Part shown: one piece after another, positions 58,219-62,118 of the stretch
Layout of the letters: each line of letters opens with the position of its first letter
How positions within the stretch are numbered: the stretch's first letter is position 1
Assembly: GCF_963422545.1 (NCBI RefSeq)
Contig: NZ_OY730237.1
Location: forward strand, 1 to 62,118
DNA length: 62,118 nt
From: an uncultured Flavobacterium sp.
GTDB lineage: Bacteria; Bacteroidota; Bacteroidia; Flavobacteriales; Flavobacteriaceae
Direction: 5' to 3'
Program-made: the position numbers and the translations under genes
Notes under the pieces: model-generated
Told to the model about the DNA's origin: nothing
What the model saw: the letters and a program-made list of their open reading frames with translations, nothing else
The model's database searches: none

Positions 58219-59145
58219 TTATTTATTGATGATTTTTACTTTGATACTGTCTCCCACTCCATAATTTCCTGTTAGCAAAATCTGATCGCTGGTTTTTAAC
58301 TTTGGAGAAAGTATCTCTACTTTATCTGCAGATTCAATTCCTTTTTTAATAGGAACTTTTATAGCCAGATTATTGCCCACCACTTTCATAATCCAAAAAT
58401 CAGTTTGGGTCTCATCACTAAGAACAGCTTGCTTAGGAAGACTCATCGTTTTATTGTCAGTTGTTTTATCGATCCTTACTTTTACAATTAAATTCTCAGG
58501 AATGTTTACTGCTTTAATGTTTTTTAAAATAACATTTTGTGTCTGTGATGCCGGATCAACTGTTGGCATATATTTATCAACTTTTGTTTGAATTGTAGTA
58601 CCATCAGGCAAATAGACATTTAATATTTCATTAAGAGTCACAAATTTTCTAAGTCCATAAGGAAGACTCAGAACAATAGAAAAACTATTCGCATTGTTAA
58701 TAATTGCCAGTACATCACCTTCCTGAACATAATCTCCTTTCTGAACATTAACTGCATTTACAAATCCGTCGCAGGTAGCTCTGAGCTGTATAGCATTGCC
58801 AAAATTCAGGCTCGGATCAATTTTATTAATCGTATTGCCCAGAACTTTTGCCTCGCGGGTTTTAAGCGAAAACAGTAATTGATGGTTGGAAACAAAATCA
58901 TTTGATGCCACTTTTACAGCCTCTAAATATCCGGTTGTATTGGCTTTAATCATGTTTTTGATCAAATAAACCGTTGTGGCATTCAGATCAATATAACTTT
59001 CAATTGCCGTAGTATCAATATGAGTTACAGTAACTGGAACACTTACAGCTTCAGGTGTTTCTACTGGGGTAGTTTTATTGCAGGAATATAAAATTAGTAT
59101 TGGCAGAAATAAAAGTACCGCTATTTTATAGGTTAATTTATTCAT
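58219..59145 (-). CDS. RND membrane-fusion protein (HlyD/AcrA-like), lipoprotein
   Basis: Periplasmic adaptor of about 308 residues. The open frame extends to 59298 but ATG 59145 (MNKLTYKIAVLLFLPILILYSC) starts a lipoprotein signal with the acylated Cys at residue 22. The biotinyl-lipoyl half motifs ANTTGYLEAVKVASND and GDYVQEGDVLAII are visible, with only a short hairpin between them. The start overlaps the TolC stop (59138) by 8 bases. It would link the RND pump to TolC. Confidence 0.9.
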   Translation of the reverse strand: MNKLTYKIAVLLFLPILILYSCNKTTPVETPEAVSVPVTVTHIDTTAIESYIDLNATTVYLIKNMIKANTTGYLEAVKVASNDFVSNHQLLFSLKTREAKVLGNTINKIDPSLNFGNAIQLRATCDGFVNAVNVQKGDYVQEGDVLAIINNANSFSIVLSLPYGLRKFVTLNEILNVYLPDGTTIQTKVDKYMPTVDPASQTQNVILKNIKAVNIPENLIVKVRIDKTTDNKTMSLPKQAVLSDETQTDFWIMKVVGNNLAIKVPIKKGIESADKVEILSPKLKTSDQILLTGNYGVGDSIKVKIINK

Positions 59146-60373
59146 TGGATTTCCAGTAATTAATTTCATTAATAATTTGAAGATTATTGACATTGTTCTG
59201 TGCAATAGCTGTCTGAATAGAAATAAGATTACTAAGAGCAATAATATACTCCGTAATCTGTGCATCTCCTGTAAGCAGTAATTTTTTATTGGCTTCAATT
59301 AGTGCCTCAGCTACCAAAAGCTGCGACTGCAACATTTTCTTAGTCTCTATGCTCTGGTTGAATTTTTGATCGAGCAAAAAGAGCTGCTGCTGATACTGCC
59401 TTTTAAAATTCTTTGTATAACTCTCATTAGTCGCCAAGGCCATACTGTTTTTTTGATGCAGAAGGTTTCGTTGATTTCCATCATAAATAGGAATACTCAC
59501 TCCCAAACCAACACTGAATCCGAAATTCTTATATCCCTGAGAAATAAAACTTGAATTATATCCCGCATCTCCAAGCAGAGAAAGAGCTGGTTTATAATTA
59601 TTATCAATGAGCTTGTCTGCATTTTTTATTTTTAAGCTGTCTGTTTCAAACTGTTTCAAAAATATACTGCCTTGTTCTTTATCAGGCTTTATAGTTAAAT
59701 CAGGTGCTTTAAGTTGAATCAATGTGGTATCTGTTTCTCCCGTTAAATAATTTAAAAGTGCCAAATCGTTTTGATATTGCTGTTTTAACTGCAAAGCTGT
59801 GAGTTCTTGTTGTTTTATAGTAGCATTAAAAATCAGGTAATCTGTTTGTTTATAAATAGAATTTTTGGTCAGTTTTTTTAAAATGACCTCCTCTTCTTTT
59901 AAAAGTGTGGTAATCTTATTATTAAATACGATCTGCTTTTCTGTACCATACGCCGTGATGTATTGCGCGATTATGCTTTTATCCAAATCTTTAACTGCTA
60001 CTTTTTTATTAATTATAAGAGCATCCTTGATAAGCTTAAAAGATTCAGCTTGTGAACTGATTTGGCCTTTGCCTAATATTCTTTGATTAAATCCAACCAA
60101 AGCAGAAACCATCTGACCATTACTCAAAGCAGTGTCAAAACCATAACCATTGATAACAGGGGCATAATTTGCGTTTAAATTTGCTGCTACCTGAGTTTTA
60201 TAAGAAGCCTTGTTCAAGAGACTGTCCAGAGTCGAGATTTTAATCTGATTCTGGTAATCTGCCAGTAAGGGAGAGTTTGTTCTTGCTTTTTCAAGGAAGT
60301 AAAACAGATCTTTCTCCTGAGAGAAAGATCTGCAACCTATCAAAACAAGTATGATAAAAAAATACCGTTTCAT
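59138..60373 (-). CDS. TolC-family outer-membrane efflux protein
   Basis: Outer-membrane channel of about 411 residues. ATG 60373 (MKRYFFIILV) is preferred to the upstream frame start because it opens a signal peptide ending at SFSQ. The long helical segments (LLADYQNQI, AVKDLDKSIIAQYITAYG, TIKQQELTALQLKQQY, MLQSQLLVAEALIEANKKLL) and the strand region (GFSVGLGVSIPIYDG) follow the TolC repeat plan. It is followed by the MFP and RND genes with overlaps, a complete tripartite efflux operon. Confidence 0.92.
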   Translation of the reverse strand: MKRYFFIILVLIGCRSFSQEKDLFYFLEKARTNSPLLADYQNQIKISTLDSLLNKASYKTQVAANLNANYAPVINGYGFDTALSNGQMVSALVGFNQRILGKGQISSQAESFKLIKDALIINKKVAVKDLDKSIIAQYITAYGTEKQIVFNNKITTLLKEEEVILKKLTKNSIYKQTDYLIFNATIKQQELTALQLKQQYQNDLALLNYLTGETDTTLIQLKAPDLTIKPDKEQGSIFLKQFETDSLKIKNADKLIDNNYKPALSLLGDAGYNSSFISQGYKNFGFSVGLGVSIPIYDGNQRNLLHQKNSMALATNESYTKNFKRQYQQQLFLLDQKFNQSIETKKMLQSQLLVAEALIEANKKLLLTGDAQITEYIIALSNLISIQTAIAQNNVNNLQIINEINYWKSNE

Positions 60374-60425
60374 CTTTTTCTTTTGCGTTTGTACTGAGCG
60401 GAGACGAAGTATCAAAAATTATATA

Positions 60426-60469
60426 AAATTACTTTACTACCAAATATATGAAATTACTTTACTACCAAA
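60426..60469. repeat. Tandem 25-base duplication at the end of the YncE-like gene
   Basis: AAATTACTTTACTACCAAA occurs at 60426-60444 and 60451-60469. The second copy contains the last codons and stop of the YncE-like gene, so the first is a duplicate of its 3' end placed just after the stop. Confidence 0.7.
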
Positions 60470-61461
60470 ATCCTAAAAGAATCCGGAGTAATTGGAGCAC
60501 GAGGATTTGGGTTCTCACTTGTTGGGGCGGGAACTTTTCCAAAACTGGCAGTTGGCAGATATAATGTACCGGTAGCTTTGCTCATGGTAATAGTTCTGGC
60601 ACCTTTAACAGTAGGAACTGTTTGCAAAACATCATAATGATCTTTGTCCTTCTGTTTTATCACAGTCACTGTTCCTGATCCGTTTGAACTGAAAATTAAT
60701 TTTCTGTTTGCATCAAAAAATACACCATCAGAGCCTTCTCCTATAGGTAATGTTGTTATCACTTTTCCGGTATCGGCATTTGTTATCACCAATATTGAAT
60801 TTCCGCAGACACTAAAAAGTCTGTTGTTAGCCGAATCAAAAGCCAGTCCTGAAGGTTCATCACCCGGCGAAATATCCCAGGTATGTATCACGTCAAGCTT
60901 GTCTGTATCAATAACTTTAATTTGGTTTTTGTCCTCAATATTTACATATACTAATCCTTTAGCATTGGTTGCAGAAAATTCAGGTTTCCCGTCAAGCGGA
61001 ATTGTCTTAACAACTTTATTTGTAAGTGCATCTAAAACTGTTGCATCACTAGTTTTAGCATTAAATACAAAAACTTTGCTTGAAAATTTATCATAAAGCA
61101 CAGCATCAGGTTTTATACCCTGAATGGCAACTTTTTCGATAAGTTCAAATGTGGTTAGATTAATTACGGTTACGGCATTGTCAGCTCCGTCAGTTATAAA
61201 AGCTTTATTAAGATCATTGGCTATAGCAATACCATGAACTCCTTTAGTATCTGGTATTGTGGCTATTACTTTCTCGGTTTTTAAATCGACAACATTCACT
61301 ACATTTCCATGAGAAACAAATAATCTCTGTGCCACCTCATCAACAGATAAATAATCCCATCCACGATCTCCCTCGACCTTAATTTCTTTGGATAATTTTA
61401 TGTTTTGTGCGTTTAAAAACGGAACGAAAAAGAAAAACAAAAGAACTGATAAATATTTCAT
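60454..61461 (-). CDS. YncE-like beta-propeller protein (YVTN repeats), secreted
   Basis: Exported protein of 335 residues with signal peptide ending at LNAQ. Seven-blade propeller repeats are evident (NVVDLKTEKVIATIPDTKGVHGIAI, VTVINLTTFELIEKVAIQGIKPDAV shortened, VLDALTNKVVKTIPLDGKPEF), each of about 40 residues with the YVTN-type pattern. No enzymatic motif is visible. First gene of the efflux operon, about 80 bases before TolC, so it may be cotranscribed. Binding of a ligand or partner protein in the periplasm is all that can be said. Confidence 0.87.
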   Translation of the reverse strand: MKYLSVLLFFFFVPFLNAQNIKLSKEIKVEGDRGWDYLSVDEVAQRLFVSHGNVVNVVDLKTEKVIATIPDTKGVHGIAIANDLNKAFITDGADNAVTVINLTTFELIEKVAIQGIKPDAVLYDKFSSKVFVFNAKTSDATVLDALTNKVVKTIPLDGKPEFSATNAKGLVYVNIEDKNQIKVIDTDKLDVIHTWDISPGDEPSGLAFDSANNRLFSVCGNSILVITNADTGKVITTLPIGEGSDGVFFDANRKLIFSSNGSGTVTVIKQKDKDHYDVLQTVPTVKGARTITMSKATGTLYLPTASFGKVPAPTSENPNPRAPITPDSFRILVVK

Positions 61462-61604
61462 AATAAGCGGTTTAAATTTAACACAAAGTTGAAAATTAAT
61501 CCTGAATTAATTCTGAATTAAATCCTTACTATTCTTAATGTTGTATTAAGTAATGCTATTTTTTGTATTAAATTACATACTGTTATAGCACATTATTATA
61601 ATCT

Positions 61605-61652
61605 CTACCAATATTTAGTGCCTAACGGCACATTTCAACTCTTGATTGGCAT
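61605..61652. repeat. Second copy of the MITE-like repeat end
   Basis: TACCAATATTTAGTGCCTAA followed by CGGCACATTTCAACTCTTGA is nearly identical (three differences over 47 bases) to the reverse complement of the left arm of the repeat at 23311. Only one arm is present, so it is a truncated or solo end. It lies between YncE-like and LytTR genes. Confidence 0.7.
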
Positions 61653-61665
61653 TATTACTGAATGT

Positions 61666-62118
61666 CTAGTTAGCTAAACTTCTTAAAGAATTCAATAAAT
61701 AAGATACAGCTGAATTGTAAAACCTTCCAACAGGCAATTGTTTGTTTTGGATATTGACAGTATTGGTATTATAACTTGTTATTTTTTTTATAGCGACTAA
61801 AAAAGAGCGATGAATTCTTAAAAATAAACCTTCAGGCAATTTGTCCTCCATTTCTGTAATAGATTGATAGGTTTTGTAACAATCTGTGGCAGTATAAATT
61901 AGCAAATAATTCCCTTGAGATTCAAAATAATCTATTTCATCTAAAAAAAGCTTCACCATTTTTCTTTCACATTTCACAAAAATAAAAGCACGATCCGTTT
62001 CCTGAATTTTAGAATGCAAAACTATTTCGTTTAATTCTCTAATTTTAGTGTATTTGCTTATCGCTTTTGTAAAACGCTCCAACGAAATTGGCTTTAAGAT
62101 ATAATCAACAGCTTCTAA
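61666..62118 (-). CDS. LytTR-family response regulator, partial (5' part beyond the window)
   Basis: The last 150 codons of a response regulator, cut by the window end. Reading in from 62118, LEAVDYILKPISLERFTKAI is the end of a receiver domain (the DYxLKP motif with conserved Lys). The LytTR DNA-binding domain follows: FVKCERKMVKLFLDEIDYFES, LPEGLFLRIHRSFLVAIKKI and LPVGRFYNSAVSYLL. It resembles the regulator at 46486 in plan. Its sensor kinase is probably just outside the window. Confidence 0.93.
   Translation of the reverse strand, partial: LEAVDYILKPISLERFTKAISKYTKIRELNEIVLHSKIQETDRAFIFVKCERKMVKLFLDEIDYFESQGNYLLIYTATDCYKTYQSITEMEDKLPEGLFLRIHRSFLVAIKKITSYNTNTVNIQNKQLPVGRFYNSAVSYLLNSLRSLAN

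Noticed and set aside
60379..60412. GTACTGAGCGGAGACGAAGTATC stretch before TolC as an operator
   Set aside because: It looks like a common Flavobacterium dispersed intergenic repeat rather than a specific regulatory site.
1..62118. tRNA, rRNA or integrase/attachment sites marking a genomic island
   Set aside because: No such sequence was recognised; the island borders cannot be set from this window.

Overview
The window is AT-rich, its secreted proteins end their signal peptides in the AQ/SQ style typical of Bacteroidota, and it carries SusC/SusD, GLPGLI-type and two-domain mannose-6-phosphate isomerase genes. It closely resembles Flavobacterium or a near relative (inference from gene content; I could not run a search). 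No rRNA, tRNA, CRISPR, phage or transposase gene is visible.

Positions 103-47199 form one large carbohydrate island that reads as a machine for taking apart N-glycoproteins. A mannose module (5041-103, minus: GntR regulator, ROK kinase, mannose-6-phosphate isomerase, MFS sugar porter) sits at the left edge. Divergent from it is a release operon (5408-9563, plus: PNGase F-like amidase with a GLPGLI-like N-terminus, GH29 fucosidase, M28 aminopeptidase). Then come the SusC/SusD uptake pair with a LacI regulator (16078-9865, minus) and a fucose/galactose operon (22822-16835, minus: mutarotase, SDR dehydrogenase, lactonase, GH2, GH29). An AraC regulator and an unusual 818-residue alpha/beta-hydrolase are followed by a plus operon (27470-33055: ROK kinase, glycosylasparaginase, two GH29). 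A converging minus-strand run (44871-33149) holds a sodium/solute symporter, GH130 mannosyl-GlcNAc phosphorylase, CBM9-like protein, GHL10-like lipoprotein, GH20, GH29 and GH92. A LytS/LytR-type pair (45368-47199) is divergent from the symporter. Together the enzymes cover the Asn-GlcNAc bond, fucose, galactose, GlcNAc and alpha-mannose, and the final Man-beta-1,4-GlcNAc.

A recurring 16-bp near-palindrome close to ACTAAAACGTTTTAGT lies in the intergenic regions ahead of most operons on the left half of the island and beside lacI itself. This suggests one LacI regulon.

Four genes (MFS, ROK, isomerase, GH2) carry apparent single-base frameshifts next to short homopolymers. They are either assembly errors or real lesions.

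The right part (47267-61461) is a cell-envelope block. It holds a CPBP protease, an EptA-like phosphoethanolamine transferase overlapping a PAP2 (LpxE-like) phosphatase, an OmpR-type two-component system, and a minus operon of YncE-like propeller, TolC, MFP, RND pump, PAP2 and GT9. The window ends inside a LytTR response regulator. Two MITE-like inverted-repeat sequences and a second, Flavobacterium-style intergenic repeat are scattered between genes.
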